DNA from: Heterotrichella gracilis | Lineage: Eukaryota > Sar > Xanthophyceae > Tribonematales > Xanthonemataceae | Length of the DNA stretch: 64,000 nucleotides | Direction: 5' to 3' | Assembly (NCBI GenBank): GCA_032358255.1 | Contig: JAULBX010028049.1 | Span: forward strand, 1 to 64,000 | Part shown: positions 12,509 to 26,500 of the stretch, piece after piece | How positions within the stretch are numbered: the first letter of the stretch is position 1 | Layout: each line of letters begins with the position of its first letter | Notes under the pieces: generated by a model | Told to the model about the DNA's origin: nothing | The model's database searches: none | Seen by the model: the letters and a program-made list of their open reading frames with translations, nothing else | Position numbers and translations under genes: made by a program

Positions 12509-15500
12509 GCTTCATGCACAGCATGTGCACCTTGATCTGGTCGTGCTTCCCCTCCAGCCGCACGTTGTGGTAGAACTGGATGGCGCCCTTGTGCGCGCCG
12601 CCTCCCCTGCCTGCCCAGGGGGTCACGTCCACGGGGCGCAGCCCGGCATCCGTGGCACTGGTCAAAAAGGTGTCCAAGGTCTGCTCGTTGCGGATGGTGG
12701 TAGCCAGGAATGCAGATGGGTACTGCGTGGTGTCGCCTGGCCCTGCCTGCACAAAGGGCAGTGGGGAGCGGTTGTCGGTGCACGGCTGGAATGCACCCCG
12801 TGTGAGGCATGAGCTCCATAATGGTTCCTGTTTCGCCTTTCTTCGACGGTGCAAGTGACATCCATCCGTGTGGGGCTGGGGCACATGACATGCTCTACCC
12901 CACAAGAGGCTTGCATGTAGGAGTGTTGTCAGTGCAAGGCAGAAGGTACTAATTGTAGTGTGGTTGAGCGCACCTGTGGGGTCAGTAGTTGCTGTAGGAG
13001 CTGCACCAGGGCTGGGATCACAACTGCACACAGGCAACAAAGTGGGTTGGCACCATTGCAAGCAAAGACAGGGGCAAATGCATGGCAGGACACAACAAAG
13101 AAAAGCTCAATTGCATGGCAGCACCCAGTGCCACAGTGCGTATGAATCCAGGAGACCAATTGCTCGTGAGGTACACCATTGAACATGCATGTCAGGTGCT
13201 TGCCGGAGAGGCTCTTGACCACCGCACAATTGCAACAGCTGCCAAACCACATGTTGCCAGCCACAATCAGCCACGGGGAGGTCAACCACCATCTCGCAAG
13301 AACCTTCCCTGGGTTCCTAGGGTCCACGCCAAAGGGTGCGAGAGGCATGGCAGGCTGGGGAGATGCCTCCCCGCCTCCACACCAAAAGCACTTAATTGTT
13401 TCCCTCACCTGGGTCATACAGGATGTCCGCTGCCACCACCACCTCTGGCACCAGGTCAGTGTCCTCCTCCCATTGCAGCTGCTGGCACACAACCTGCACG
13501 GTAGCAGTGAAGGAGGACATTAACTCCCTTGCCGCAGGCGTTTCAGGCACGCATTCAAGGTAAAGAATTGTTTTTGGGGAGGGTAAAGGGGCCTACCATC
13601 TCCTTGATGCAGAGTGATATTGCATACGATGATTGTACAGCCTGAAAGGTTTTTCATTTGGTTTTCTACAAATCTGTAAAAGACATACAATTTGCCCATC
13701 ATTAAGAGACGATTCGCCCCCTGCCCACCAGCCACCAGCCTATTGCCTGCTCTGCTCACCACACACCCCACCCCACCATCCACCCACCTGCTGTGTGCTG
13801 CCAGCGGTGCCCGCCTGTATGCCGTTGATGGCCAGGTTGCGCCTGCAATTCTCCACCGTCACCTCGTCGCCGTCGGTCAGCCACACCTTGCGTGCCCCCG
13901 CGCGCTGCAGGCCCACGCCCACCACCCCTGCACCGCACCCGAGCTCCATGCAGCGCCGGCCTGTAAGGTGAAGTGGGGTGAGGGGTGAGAGAGTGGAGCG
14001 TCGGGGATGAGCAGAGGTGTCTGGACGCGGACTAATGGTTGCGCATGCTGAAAGCTGTGTTGCACAGCATTGTCCGCCATGCAGGTGCTCCTATCCGTGT
14101 CAGGCAAGCCCATGCAATTGCGGCGATTCCCCGTGCATATACAGTCCTTACCCTTGAAGATGATATGCTGATGCATGCATATACATTTATTACTCCAGCC
14201 CTTGCAATGCTCACGCTTTTGCGGCTGTCATGCATGCATATGCAGTTGGCACCCAAAAATGCTTCGATAGTCTTTCATGCAATTATTTCTCAATCTTTAA
14301 TATATGTGCAGTGCGTACCCCATGCACAAGCAACACCTACTGTGAACAGGTGCATGTGATGCTCCACCTTGAAAACGCAGTGCTTGCTTACACATGCACA
14401 CGCATGCATATGCCATGAGTACCCATGTCACCTAACCCGTGAACAGGTGCGGGTTGGTGAGGTTGCACATGCGGCACTTGGTACCCATGAGCTTGCACAT
14501 GCGACCCTTACCCGTGAACAGGTGCGGGTTGGTGAGCACAAACTCAGCCAGCAGGAAGCCCGCCTCCCACTCGTGGCACCCCGTGTTGCCCGCAAACATG
14601 TTGGGCGAGACCCGCATGGTCAGCAGCCCCGCGCCCGAGCCCCCACCCAGCTGCTCCTGGTGGATGAGCCCAGACAGCGCCTGCTGATACTTCCCATCCG
14701 CCCCCGCGTCGCCGCACTGGTCGTCCATGCTGCGCCGCCACCGCTCCCTGTTGGAGTGCTCGTCCACGCTGCGCCGCTGGCTGCGCAGCGCCTGGGCGTC
14801 CAGGCTGGCGCGACGGAACCCCTTAGGGTTCTGCTGGTGGCTGGGTGAGGGGCATGGCCCGTAGGCGAAGGTCTTATAGGTCCAATCCCGGCCATCCACC
14901 GCGTTATAGGCATTGAAGGCGTAGTCCGCGCAGCAGTCCTGGTCCGCGCTGGTTGATGTGTTGAAGGAGGGGGGCACCAGGAGCTTGGTGTGGAGGTCCA
15001 GGAGGTCCTCATGGAGTTCCTGCTTGTCGGACTCCGCTGCTAGGAGCACCGCCTTGACGGCTTTCCTGCAGCAGGGAGTAGGAGCGGAGAGCCGTCAGAA
15101 ACGTGGGATTTATAGGTGTCAGAGGGGTGGTGGATTTGAGGTTTGGGGGTGAAAGTTAGTAGGTACTAGCTTGGCTAGCCTTGGGACAAGGACAAGGATG
15201 CAACATGGGGTGGCATGCACATGTGCCCAGGACCCAGTTGCAGATGGCAGTGGCTAATGGTGCAGACGGTTGTCAAAAGGCCAACCAAGCGGAAATGGAG
15301 CTGTGCACGTTGCTTGGCACGCAGCTTTAACACGCCCTGGTGGCTCACGTGTGCAAGCCCATCGTGTGGCTGTTGGAGGTTCTGGCTGGTTGCAGCAGGC
15401 CCTGTTGCACCTTACCGTTGGTACTCCCGCGCGGGAGGGAACGACTGGGAGATACGGTCGTTGACACACAGCTCCAAGAAGACATCTTGCTGCGTCAAGC

Positions 15501-15824
15501 CGATGTGGCCCTGGCCCAAGTGACGGAGCACCTCTACTACCTACGATGCACCACCACCACACAAAGCTCAGATGCGGTTGCGTGGACAGTAGATGACGAT
15601 CAGGCTAAAGATAACGCTCTGATTGGCGGTCTCGGAGAGTGGATGGCGAGCAGTTGTGGCAGTGGTGCTGAAAAGTGGACCTTTAGGCACGGTGTGTGTC
15701 GTGAGCCACTCGCGATGGCATCGCGGCGTACCTGGATGGACGACGCCTGCTGCCTATACAGGCATATCAGCTGCCATATGTCTGCGGTGGTCTGGTTCCT
15801 GATGCTTGTGCCTGACGAGTCCAT
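12489..15824 (-). CDS. FAM86/EEF2KMT-like protein lysine methyltransferase
   Basis: Seven exons in gene order: 15732-15824, 15416-15540, 14512-15065, 13788-13960, 13409-13493, 12974-13023, 12489-12746. The frame closes to 445 residues. The N-terminal helical region (FLELCVND, FPPAREYQR) resembles the FAM86 N-terminal domain. Next comes GCHEWEAGFLLAEF, then motif I ELGCGAGVVGVG (about 263-274, SAM-binding), a TDGD acidic motif, and ADILYDP (about 337-343) as post-motif II. This order fits eukaryotic elongation factor 2 lysine N-methyltransferase, which modifies eEF2 in the cytosol using SAM. Exon 2 carries an insertion of about 100 residues rich in Ser and Arg. The assignment to eEF2 rather than another seven-beta-strand methyltransferase rests on the family pattern. 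The first exon is short and the least certain. Confidence 0.8.
14418..14536. repeat. Donor-edge tandem duplication, 75-bp period
   Basis: The donor end of the third coding exon of the methyltransferase gene is present twice on the plus strand, at about 14431-14461 and 14506-14536. The copies share cccgtgaacaggtgcgggtt. The real donor is at 14510-14511. The intronic copy starts with cctaaccc, a minimal telomere-like heptamer. Confidence 0.88.
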
Positions 15825-16382
15825 CAACCCAAAGGAACGGTTTCTGCTTCAATACTGACACTGCTTCGTGTGTGCCATCAAAGTGAGGCGGCTCTATGGG
15901 CAACAGGCACCAATGGCTGGTAGGCAGTGGCGAAGATTCTAGCGTTTCAAGTTCAAGGCACTGCTAAGGCACACGGTTCGCCAGAACGACAATTCAACTT
16001 GCCAGACGACGTCGATCGGTGGTGGGTATAAGCAAAAAGCTGCCTGAAAAGCCCAAAGCCGAAACAAATATCTTGCAGCAGGCACTAGAGCCTCCGATAT
16101 TTTGCATATGCATGCATGCTGTGGTGACTAACTCTCAAAATATTATCGTTCAAAACCGCAACCGGCTGTCTATTCTGTCCTCTTGTGGCTGAATCGAGAC
16201 TTTAAAGGCCCTGCTGCGATGTCTGTTCTTCAACAGCGCGAGGCATGTGGCCATGGCCCGCGCCTAGAAACCATGATATGAGGCCGAATACTCGTTCCAG
16301 AACACTTCCAGGGCAGGCTTTCGTCCAGCCCACGATGTGCACTCTTGAATAATTGCAAGTACAGTCCAATTTACCGCATGCC
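15825..16382. promoter_or_regulatory. Divergent promoter region
   Basis: 558 bp separate the start codons of the methyltransferase gene (-) and SMG9 (+), so both promoters should lie here. It contains an RY-type catgcatgc cluster at about 16104-16120. No clear TATA box was identified. Confidence 0.5.
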
Positions 16383-19300
16383 ATGTCGATCGACCCACCA
16401 ACGGTTCTCAAGAGCAGACGGCAGCCACCAGCTGTGCAACGCCCACCCAAGGTTTCGACCGTCGGTCGTGATGCTACACTGGGAACCGCAGCTGTGAGTT
16501 TATCATCCTCGTTCTTGTAACCAGCCTTACCAACACCAGTTGACTCCAGTACGCCAACTGCAATGCATCGCCTGGCCAAGCGCACGCAAACCGACGCATG
16601 CACGCATGCACAGCACCCAGCGAGATGGCGTGGTGTGATATATAAGTCGCGTGGGCACCCAGTGTGCAACCTGTGTGCGCAAGTGGGCATATGCATGCAT
16701 GCATTGCATGCAACTGGGGACTCATTATCTTACTCTGACTTTTGCTTCATTCTCTTCATCAGAGACGATCTGATGACGGGAAAGACACTGGAGCACAATC
16801 CCCCACACAAACAAACGAACACCTCCCAAGGTGTTGTTCACCCCACCCTTTTCCCCCCATTCCATTACGTTGTTCAACCCCCTTGTGTGTGTGGCGCAGC
16901 CTCGGGACCTGCAGCTGCTGGACAGGCACTGGGAGCTAGCAGTGGAGCAGATAGCACAGGTACGCCAAAAAAACCTGGGTACCCATTGTGTGTGGACACT
17001 CAATAGCTTCCCTCGATCGTGGGGGCATGTCCATCTGCGGCGGCCGTCACGACCCCTGGTTACGGTAATTTTGACGTTGCTGCACCCGCGCAGGTGCTGC
17101 CGGATGAGCAAGACTTCCTGGTGGTGGGCGTGATTGGAGGTAAAACCCTAGCGTAGGTTTTTGAAGTGGGGTTTTGGTGAACCCTAGTGTAGGGTTTGGG
17201 GTTGTAGGGGCTACGCCAACGCCGCCCCCACAAGCACTGTCCCCATTCCCACCGGTCACGCCATCCCCGTCCCTGCACCACCCTCAGCTGCCCCATCGCA
17301 CGACCCACCAGCAATGCTACCCGCACCCCCGCAAAGGCGACATCGCAACCCACTGCTCCCACCACCTACCCCTTGCACTGACCATCGTTGCCATTTCCTG
17401 AACTCATCCCTGTGGTGTGCAGTTGAGGGAGTGGGCAAATCAGCCTTCCTCAACCAGCTGCTAGGTATGCTTGGAAACCCTAATCAAAACCTTAACCAGA
17501 TTTAAAACAGCCTTCACCAAAGTCACAAATGTGGGGGCAATACACACAGCAGCCACTAGGTTCCCGTAATAAACTAGAGATTTTTTGCTTTTTTTGTCAA
17601 ATTTATTCGTTTTTTTAATCGTTGCCCATTGCCAGCTGGGCAAGCGCACACCTGATGTTGAACACTATTTTTGAGGGATGTTGTTTTTTCTCCGCTGCCC
17701 GCGCTCTATTGAATCATTGTCACAATTACAAGTCCGTGCAAAGAATGCATGGAAAGAACACCATCCCATCCCTTCCCCTTCTTTCGCTTTGGCACGTCCA
17801 CTTCCCTTTACACCCCTGCCCTTGCCCCCTTGGCAGATCTTGGTGGCGGCCCCACGCAGTCCCCACCCCTCCACCAGCCCTTCCCCACCCGGGCCCCCAC
17901 CGCCCCCCTCACCCGCCACGCCACCCGCGGCATTGCCCTGCGCACCAGCCGCGACAACATCACAGGGCTTGACACCCAGCCGCTGTTCAGCAGCTCGGTA
18001 CTGCAGGTGGGTTGCTGGTATTTGCAGAAAAAATGAAAATTAATAGAATGGGGGTGTAGGGTGTTGGGACTGAACATGTAACCGCTGTTCAGCAGCTCCG
18101 TGCTGCAGGTGGGGTGCTTGAAGTATCTGAAAAAGGGCGTATGTAGGGTTTATGGTTAGGGTTTGGGACTGAACATTCAGCCGCTGTTGAGCAGCTCGGT
18201 AGTGCTGCTGGCTGGCGAAGGGTCTCAAGATCGCACCGCATTTCCCACATGTACGGCACATGTTCCCCGCACACGCGTGATCTTTGATGCTCATGATTCG
18301 TTAATGGTCCATCCCAACCCCCAAACGGCCACCTCCTCAACCGCACCCAAGCCATCACCAAATTGCCACCAGGGCTGTTATCTTCGTCGTTCTAAATGTT
18401 TTTGAGCCAAAACGTGTGGCAGGAAACGATCACGTGGGGTCCCGTGTCGTTGGGGGTAACGAAGATTTCAAACTAAGATGACAGCACTGACTGCCACCCA
18501 CTACCTCCCCAGGAGCTGATGCGCAGCGAGCGGCCCCCCAGCGGCGTGGCGGGTGTTGCTGCATCGGCGGTGGGTGGCAGCCGGGGTGACCTTGCAGGGG
18601 AGGCGCTGCAGTACCTGATGGAGGTGCAGATGGTGGCGCTGATGATGCGGGTGTGCAATGTGGTGCGAGGGGGGTGGGGGGGTGCTGACGATGCTGGTTT
18701 TGCTAACGTGGTGTGGGTTGTGTCAGGGGTGATGATGCGGTGGGTGTGCACAACTAGCGGCGTTGATCCTTAACGCCGATGGGCCAATGGACGCAGTGTA
18801 CGTATTTACGCAATGTTTGTTTACTTGTTCCCTCATTTTGTGGGGACCTGTGACGCAGGTTGTGGTGATGACCGATGACCCATGTGATCCCCGACTGCTG
18901 CACCTGCTCCAAGCAGTGGAGATGATCCTACCCGATATACCCGCCATCACCGCCCCCGCTGGGGCCAACCAGACGCTGCCACCTGGCACACAACGGCCTG
19001 GACCCAGCCAGGTGAGCGCAGAAATACGAAATACGAAAAATAAAATAATTGGGTGGCTCGATTGCATGCAGTGGTTCAGGTTTCTAGGGTGATGTGCTAG
19101 GGTTGTTGACTGCAGGCAGCTGGCCTGGGTGAGAATGTGGATGTGCTGGGGCTTTTGTTTGGGCCGCGTTGCATCCTTCCCATGGGTCACACCCTTGACC
19201 TAGGGTTTGCCCACAGTCCCTGTGTGAAACCCTACCCCATGTCATACCCTTCACCAGGGTTTCACCCCCCGCCCCCCACCCTCCCCATCCCTCACCCCCC

Positions 19301-19932
19301 ACATCCCCCAGGCCCACGTGGCGGATGTGGTGTACGTGGTGGTCACCCCCCCCGCCACCACCGACCACGGCGACCAAAGAGCCATAGCCCGCCACCTGGC
19401 AGCGCTATCCGCCAGCCTGGCAGGGCTCAGCTGCTGCCACATGGACGCTCCCACAGGAGGCAGGGAAGGGGGCAAGGGGGAAGGTGGGCGTTCGAAATAT
19501 GGAGGGGAGGATCTGGATTTGAACCCCAACAAGGGAAGCGATGCGTGCGGCAACGGGGAGGCGCGCCGTGTGTGGGTCATCCCCAGTAGTTCATTGCATC
19601 CTCCCTTTGGCACCACCACCACCACCACCGCCCCCACCACCTCCCATGCGACAGGTGGCAACACCCCTTCCACTACCACACCATCCCAGGGGGGGATTGG
19701 CACCATCATAGCAGCAGCTAGCGGTGGGGAGGGGGGGGCGGAGGGGGCTGCGCTGCGCCGCGTCATCCTGTCCCACCCCAGGGGCGGGTGGGGGGTGGGG
19801 GTGCGGGGGTGGTTGCAGGGGTGCGGGCGGGTGTGGGAGGGGGTGCGGAAGTCTGGGGATGTGCTGGAGCTGTTTGGTATGGCGCAGCGCACGCGGTACA
19901 AGGGAGGGGGCGGGTGGGCCGTGTCGCGATGA
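16383..19932 (+). CDS. SMG9: SMG9, nonsense-mediated mRNA decay factor
   Basis: Eight exons: 16383-16493, 16900-16959, 17094-17139, 17423-17464, 17837-18006, 18513-18662, 18859-19011, 19312-19932. The frame closes to 450 residues (human protein 520). Diagnostic blocks in order: PPTVLKSR near the N-terminus, DEQDFLVVGVIG, a P-loop GVEGVGKSA (about 72-80), TRGIALRTS, LDTQPLFSSSVL in place of the usual DxxG switch (about 130-142), RVCNVVVVM, and a C-terminal VWEGVRKS (about 418-425). All match the G-like domain and C-terminal signature of SMG9, which with SMG8 binds and restrains the SMG1 kinase that phosphorylates UPF1 in the cytoplasm. The last exon has Gly- and Thr-rich insertions. Exon 5's donor edge is present in two extra intronic copies. 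Confidence 0.88.
17978..18211. repeat. SMG9 exon 5 donor edge, three copies
   Basis: The real exon end (about 17978-18013) recurs at about 18079-18113 and 18179-18211, each with ccgctgtt.agcagctc. Between copies are degenerate G-rich telomere-type tracts at about 18055-18068 and 18141-18166 (tagggtttatggttagggtt). Both extra copies lie in intron 5. The second keeps a donor-like caggtggg. Confidence 0.9.
19180..19268. repeat. Tandem duplication containing TAGGGTTT
   Basis: Two diverged copies of about 35 bp share cccatg.gtca.acccttcacc followed by agggttt, at 19180-19216 and 19235-19268. They lie in SMG9 intron 7, just upstream of the exon 8 acceptor tract. Confidence 0.6.
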
Positions 19933-20520
19933 GGCTGTTTGGCATGCAATTGTTCACAAGTTTCTACAATTTTACGTGTTAACTTTGATGACCTTGGCAT
20001 GCCGGGCTGAGTGCCCCACGCAGCATTCATGTAAGATTTTTGCACAATTATGGATTCTTGAACCAAGCTGCCAGGTGTAAATACAAATCAATATTTCAAG
20101 TAACTTTTCTGCCCAGTTAAACTTTGGCTGGTCTAGGACACGGTTGGACACTGTACTTGTCTCAATGATGCTGACAGCAAATGGGCAATGCAATGCCATG
20201 TTGTGGACTCAGTCTGCAAGTATAGCATGCCAAACAAGACAAAGCTGCAATTTTGAATATCCTCAAGATTGACTCCTGCCACACACGTACAGCTGCGACA
20301 ACACTGCATGTGACAGCACTGTACAGCTGTGACATTGTCAACATTGTAGGCCCTACAGCTCTGTAGACCCTATCAACGCCCTATCAGACAGAAAGGAAGA
20401 ATTATGCCGGGTGAGGGACACCACACCCAGAAGCAAGCGGCCAGCCTGAGCGGAACGCATGTACAATAACACCGCACAGGCACAAATAGCGACTCTGAAG
20501 GTCCAGATTCGTTACAACCA
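19933..20520. other. Convergent spacer
   Basis: This spacer lies between the 3' ends of SMG9 (+) and the TamB-like gene (-). It is presumably the two 3' untranslated regions. Nothing else is seen. Confidence 0.5.
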
Positions 20521-23500
20521 TCACACTCCCCCTTGGCCCCTCTCCCAGGGCAGTGGCTCAGCCAGAGGCGGAACCTCCTCCACCACAGGCAGCGAGGCGC
20601 GCAGGGCGTCGTCCAGGCGAGTCAGTGCGTCGCGCAGCATGCGCGCGGGCAGGGTTTGTGTGCCCGGGCGGTGCAGGGGGGTGAGGGCGTGGTGCTTGGC
20701 GACGAGGTAGGGGAGGGAAGTGTAGGCGCTGCGATGGGGAAATATGTAAATAAATTCCTATAGACCAGGCAGACCATTATTTGGCCGTCATGTGACTCAT
20801 ATGACACCAGAATAGTGATTTGATATGAGATGTAATTGGACCCGCTTGCCATCACCAGCCCCGACCATTTATGCATACACACCCTGCTTAAACCCCAAGC
20901 CCTAAACCCTGTCAGCCACTGAGTCCGCCGCATCCCACCCAAACCCTAAAACCCCAGATCCTAACAGTGCCAGCCATCGCTTGTGGCATACCCACCATGA
21001 CCCTCTCCTCTTTTGACCCCCCGAAACCCCACCCCTATACTCCCACCTTGACCAGTCAAACTGCAGGCTCCCCACCCTCCCCCGCACCGCCACGGGCAGC
21101 ACGTAGTCGCCAGGTGGCAGCAGCTGCAGCCCCGCTTGTGAAAAAGTGGATGCATGCAGGCCAAGGACCATGTCAAGGGTGTTGCCGTTCAAGGGGGAGA
21201 CCTGGGAGAAAAGAAGGGGGAAACGGTTTAGGGTTTAGGGTTCAGAGCAGGCTTTAGGGTTTAGGGTGGATGTGTACACGCCCCAGCAGGATTATGCAGG
21301 GCAGGGATCAGGAATCAGATTACAAGACAGGGTTACAGGCAGGGCTCGAGCTAGCCCCCGGGTTTTATAATGAAGACTCGCAGATGCAATCATTCGCAAG
21401 TGTAGCTAGGACTCTACGACTTCAAATTCCTCCCATGCTATGGATCCTAGAACGTTCTGATGCACCCCTTCCATCTGAAGCCCAGCCACATATTGCATTA
21501 GGATCTAGGGTCCCTACTGTGCCGATGCTAGGTGCACCCCCTCCTCCCTGGTCTCCAGCAGCACATGGCATAAGGGTTTAGGGTTTTGGGTATACAGCCT
21601 AGGGTTTAGGGTCCCCACCTTGCCATATATGACCAGGTGCACCCCTTTCTCCCTGGACCCCAGCAGCACATCGGTGCGTTTTGATACTATGTCCCCCCTG
21701 TGATGGATGTCGGTTTCCATGGCGGACACCCAGCCCTCCAGTCGGGGCAGGCGCAGCGCGGAGCTGCAAGGTTGGGGTGGGGTGTCCTTAGGGTTTAGGG
21801 TTTAGTGTCCTCAGGGCTCAGCAAGTAATAACGCAGTGCACAGGACAGAAAGGACGTTTTACTGCTCTGCAAGCCAGGACAAAAGATAGTACCATGGTAG
21901 ACCATGATTTCTGGTAACATCGCAATGTCAATGCACAAAAAGTCATTCGTTGCTCTCTCACGGGGTGGTTAGCGTTGGGCCATGCCCAAACCCTACAGAC
22001 CTCCCAAACCCTATATAATTTAAACCTGACCCACATCATGATTGGGCAGGGCATGCATGCTCCACATCCTCCGCACATCGTCAAAACTTTCTACCAAATC
22101 CCTACCGACTTATCTAAAACCCTACCCTCCGAGGTTGGCGATGCGCAGGATGTTGTCCAGCGCCGGACCCTTGTCCAGGGTAACCTGCATGGGCTCCACC
22201 CTGACGGTCATGCAGGGGGAGGGGAGAATCATGTCCTGCAGGGGAGGGAACAAGGGGAGCCTTTCAGGTGTAGATTTGCGATCATGTATTTATTGCATGA
22301 GGAATGATGATTGATCATGTTGCCTACTCGATACTCGATATTTTCCTGCACAACAGACCACCTTGCACCCTGATATCAAGATATAATACAAGTTGCAACA
22401 CGGACACAGCTACGTACAGTACGAGTTCGTGAGGTACGCAACCCATCCTGCTGCATGTTTCCTTCCCGCACCTGTGACCTCACGCTCACTTCCACCCTGG
22501 GCCCCCCCTCTAGGGTAACGAGGTTGGCCAGCACAGGGTTCAGCTCAGCCAGCGCAACCCTGTGCAAAACAAGCAAACACGTGGTTTACTCTAGGGTGTA
22601 AGGTTCGGCGCTGTCAGGACAGTCCTGTGCAGCTTGGCGGCAAATGTCCACACACGGTGGGCTATGTCAGGTTTAAACGCAGCTCAACAGCTAGGCCAAC
22701 CCGTGCCAGGGCATGTAAACATCCTTTGCTACAAAAAGAAAAACAAACTTTGCAACTTTAAAACCAAAATACACCTACGAAGCCATGAAGGCTTCCGAGC
22801 CGCTGTTGCAGGTGGCAACACCCAGCCAACACGTACCACGTGGACACTTTCCTTCCCTAGCGCTGCTTTGTAGGTGTCATCTCCACCTGCGCCTGTGCCT
22901 GTGCCGGCTTTAGGGTTCAGGGAGTAGGGTTCACGACCTAGGGTTTAGGGTTCAGGGAGTGGGGTTCACGACCTAGGGTTTAAGGTGATGCCCCCCTTAC
23001 CGCTGCATGGTAGGTGTCATCTCCACCTGCGCCTGCGCCGGTCTGTGCATCAGGAATGCCCCACCCCCTGTGAGCCAACCCTCTAGGGTCAGCCCCATGT
23101 GTGGGGAGTCCATGAGCAGGAGGACAGGCTGCTGTGGGGGGCCAACAACTGCGGGTGGGGGGTGGGGGGTGGGGGGGGAGAGGAGAAGGGGGGTAAACCT
23201 CCTGGTGAATATATGATATTGCCATTGGCGCTACTAATTGTGCAATAGCAACTGCCCAATGATGCAACAGCAGCGGTGCAATTTTGCATATCCGTATGCT
23301 TCATTTTGGTTTATCTCCGTTCCTTCTGCAAGACAAATGTGGGGCACGGTTGAGGGCACCCACCCTCAGCCACAACCAAAAACATTTTGAAATATGGCAG
23401 CACGGTAACTTCCAAATTACCATGATTGATAATTTTCATTTGGATTCAGAATTTAATGCGGAAAGTAAGCAGTTGATACATTAGATTCTGCACGTCCTCT

Positions 23501-26500
23501 ATGGCGCAGAATAAAAATCTATCAACTGCTTGTTTTTCACTTTGAATCTTCTTCTCGCTCGCAGCATTCCTGGTGTTTACATATTCCTGTACCTTGTGCC
23601 ACGTCAGGTGGGATGTACGGCACCGCCGAGTACACCCACCCCGCATCCACATTCAGGTCGGGGGCGGAGCGGCTGATGGTGCTGGCACCCACCGCACACG
23701 TCATCTGCACATGGCCGCCCATCAACTGCCTGCGGGGGTGGGAGTGTGGGCTATGAAGAGGTACTTGGTGGGGGAGGGTGGCTTGGGGGTGCAGCAGGTG
23801 CTTAGCAGTGCCCAAGCCACTGTTCAGGGTTTTAAGGTTTAGGGTAGGGTTTAGGGCACTTCCGATGTGTACGAGTGCGAAATTTCCTTTTGGGAATGGA
23901 CTTGAACACCATTCCTGGTATTTATTGTAGGGTTTATGGTGTAGGGTTAGGGTTTGCCCCCACCTGAACTGTTCAGGTACCCTGATGCTTGCCCCAGACA
24001 CAAACACGTGGCACTGCCCCACCATGAGCTCAGCGTTGAGGGTGATGGAGGTGGTGGGGGTGGTGAGGGAGGTGGGGACGCCCATGGTGGCCACGGGGGG
24101 GGGTGGCGGCTGCGTGGGGGTGGTGCGGGAGGGCAGCACGCCGGCGGTGGGGGGTGGGGGGGTGGAGGGGCTGGTGCCTGGGCTGGTGCTGGTGAAGGTG
24201 TGGGTGCCTACAAGGGGTGTTAATGTGGTTAGGGGGTGTGGACGCGGCGTTGTACTGGTTTGCTGTAGTGGGGGGAATGGTGCACAGGAGGATAATGTGG
24301 TGGGGGACTTGCCACTTCTTTTGCTACCTCCTCTCTCTCCAAGCTGCTTGCGCTGGTGAAGAGCAGGCTGCATTGCATTGATACATGTATTTTGTAAGGT
24401 TTCTTTTCTAGTGTAATCCCAGGTACGCGGCATTAGGGTCGAGCAACCAATTGCACCTGATGTACATGCAGGATGACGTATAAATTTGAATGAATAGTAC
24501 AAAGAAGTGGATTCTACACATTGAATGTCCTTGGATTTTTACAGGTCACAGCGGCTTTCTGCTCTTGAGTTCCTGCTCTATCTCCCCACAACCCTCCACC
24601 TTATCATTGCCACTTCTTCCACCTGTTGCAATTGCCGCGTTCAGAGCTCAAACATTAGCTATAAGATGGGAGAACAGTGGGAAATTTATGACCATATGGG
24701 TGTACAAAGTGGGAATCTTTCACAGATTGCGGGCTTTGGATCCGGCATGGGGCATAGATGTGGCCTACTTCCAACACTCGCACGCAATGCATCTGTGCAA
24801 TAAAGCCCAGAGGGGTGGGTAAGGGTTTTTCCAGGGTTGCCTGGAGGTACACGCAGGGTTTTGCCAGGGTCCACGTAGTTCAATTAGGGATTCCTGTGAG
24901 CCGGAGGGTTTATTGTTACAGGCTATGCAAACATGCAGCGCGTTTTCTCCTTGACATCCACAGTCGGAACTCAGGGTACCCTAAAACCTTAAAGCATGAT
25001 CTCCTCAACACAATCTGCACAAAACCTACACATCGTACAAGCTGGGAGTGTGGTGCTCACAACCGCACAGGTTAAAAGTTTAGCAACAACGTAACAGCCA
25101 CAATGCCAGCCTCTTTCCCCACAGTTCAGACAAAAATATACCGTACTTGCACAGACGTTGCCACAGTAAAAAATGCAAGAATGGCTCCCTTTCAGCCATT
25201 GAAACAGGCAGTTTCATTGCCATGAAGCAAGTTTTGAATATACGGAACATGTTTGCAATGATATGTAACCAATTGAAATCCTCGGGTGCCTTGTGCACCA
25301 GCAGACACTTGATCCAAACAATTATGCACACTTCTCTTATCTATTGCTGCCATCAATTGCAGGCATGAGTACCATAGTATACTAGGATGCAAGGCCCTTG
25401 CTCAGGGTGCATGCCCAACTCTTGGACCCCTTACAAAGCTAGCTGCAACACCAAAATTTCGAGTTTATCAACACTATCGCCTAAAGTAATCCCGACCCTG
25501 AACCCTACCCACAACCTTGGCCTAGGCTGCAGCACCAAACCATAATTCTCTGGACCACAATTATAGCAAAACAAGTGACAAAAGTACTATGTCGTGGAGT
25601 AACATTCTTCAACCATGACATTCCCGCCCTAAACCCTGAACCCTGATCAATACCCTTGCCTAGGATTTTTCAGACATATCTGAGGGTTGGCCCCGCAATC
25701 CCGCCAGGTGCAGGTCCAGACCTGCATCACCCGCTGCGCTGATGAGCCTATCCGCAATCCTGCCCGCCTTGAGTATGTTGAACACCTTGAGCGCGCCTGT
25801 GTCTGACATGCAGCCGTCCATCTCTGCGCCCTCCACAATCACATCCATGTCGCCACCTGGCAGCGCAGGGCGCAAGGGGAATTAGTACATCCATGCAAGT
25901 TTGAGGGCCAAAATACCAAATGAGCAGCAATTTCTCCGACTACCCATTTTTGGGATTTAAACACCCAGCACCGTTGGGCATTAAAAAGCCACAATTTGAC
26001 TTGGTCGATTTCAGTTCATTAAATGCGCCGCACACTCATCGCGCAGTCAAGTCGTTGTTTATATTTATCTTACTATTTATTTTGATGCTGTTTTGATAAT
26101 GACAACAAACAGAAAGTGTGTAAATTGAAATTTTGCTTGGGCGGTGGGAGCACAGACCTGTGCTGGTGGCGCAACAGCACAGGCACTACTTCCTCAAACA
26201 GGGATTAATAAAACCAAAATAAATGGAATATCACAGCACATTTGCCTGCTCCCAACCGCAGGCATGCGCGCACGCACCGGTGCATATCCTCCACAGGCTC
26301 TGCGTGGTCTTGATGCGCGACACCTCGATCAGGGTGTCCTTCTTGTCCTGTATCGTGAACCCCTGGATCACCACGGGCCTGCGCCAGCCCAGCTGCACCT
26401 GCTGCACCTCCACGCGGCCTGCAGATGGAGGAACCATACATCTTATGCGCTAACACTAAACCCTCACCATAGACCACAATCACTGGCAGCACGGGCATAC

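Noticed and set aside
16636-16648. TATATAA-like box within SMG9 intron 1 as an internal promoter
   Set aside because: The first SMG9 exon joins cleanly in frame to exon 2 and no downstream start with an open frame supports an alternative transcript.
19505-19530. tRNA B-box-like text on the minus strand (GGTTCAAATCC)
   Set aside because: It lies inside the last SMG9 coding exon and no A box, acceptor stem or anticodon arm can be built around it.
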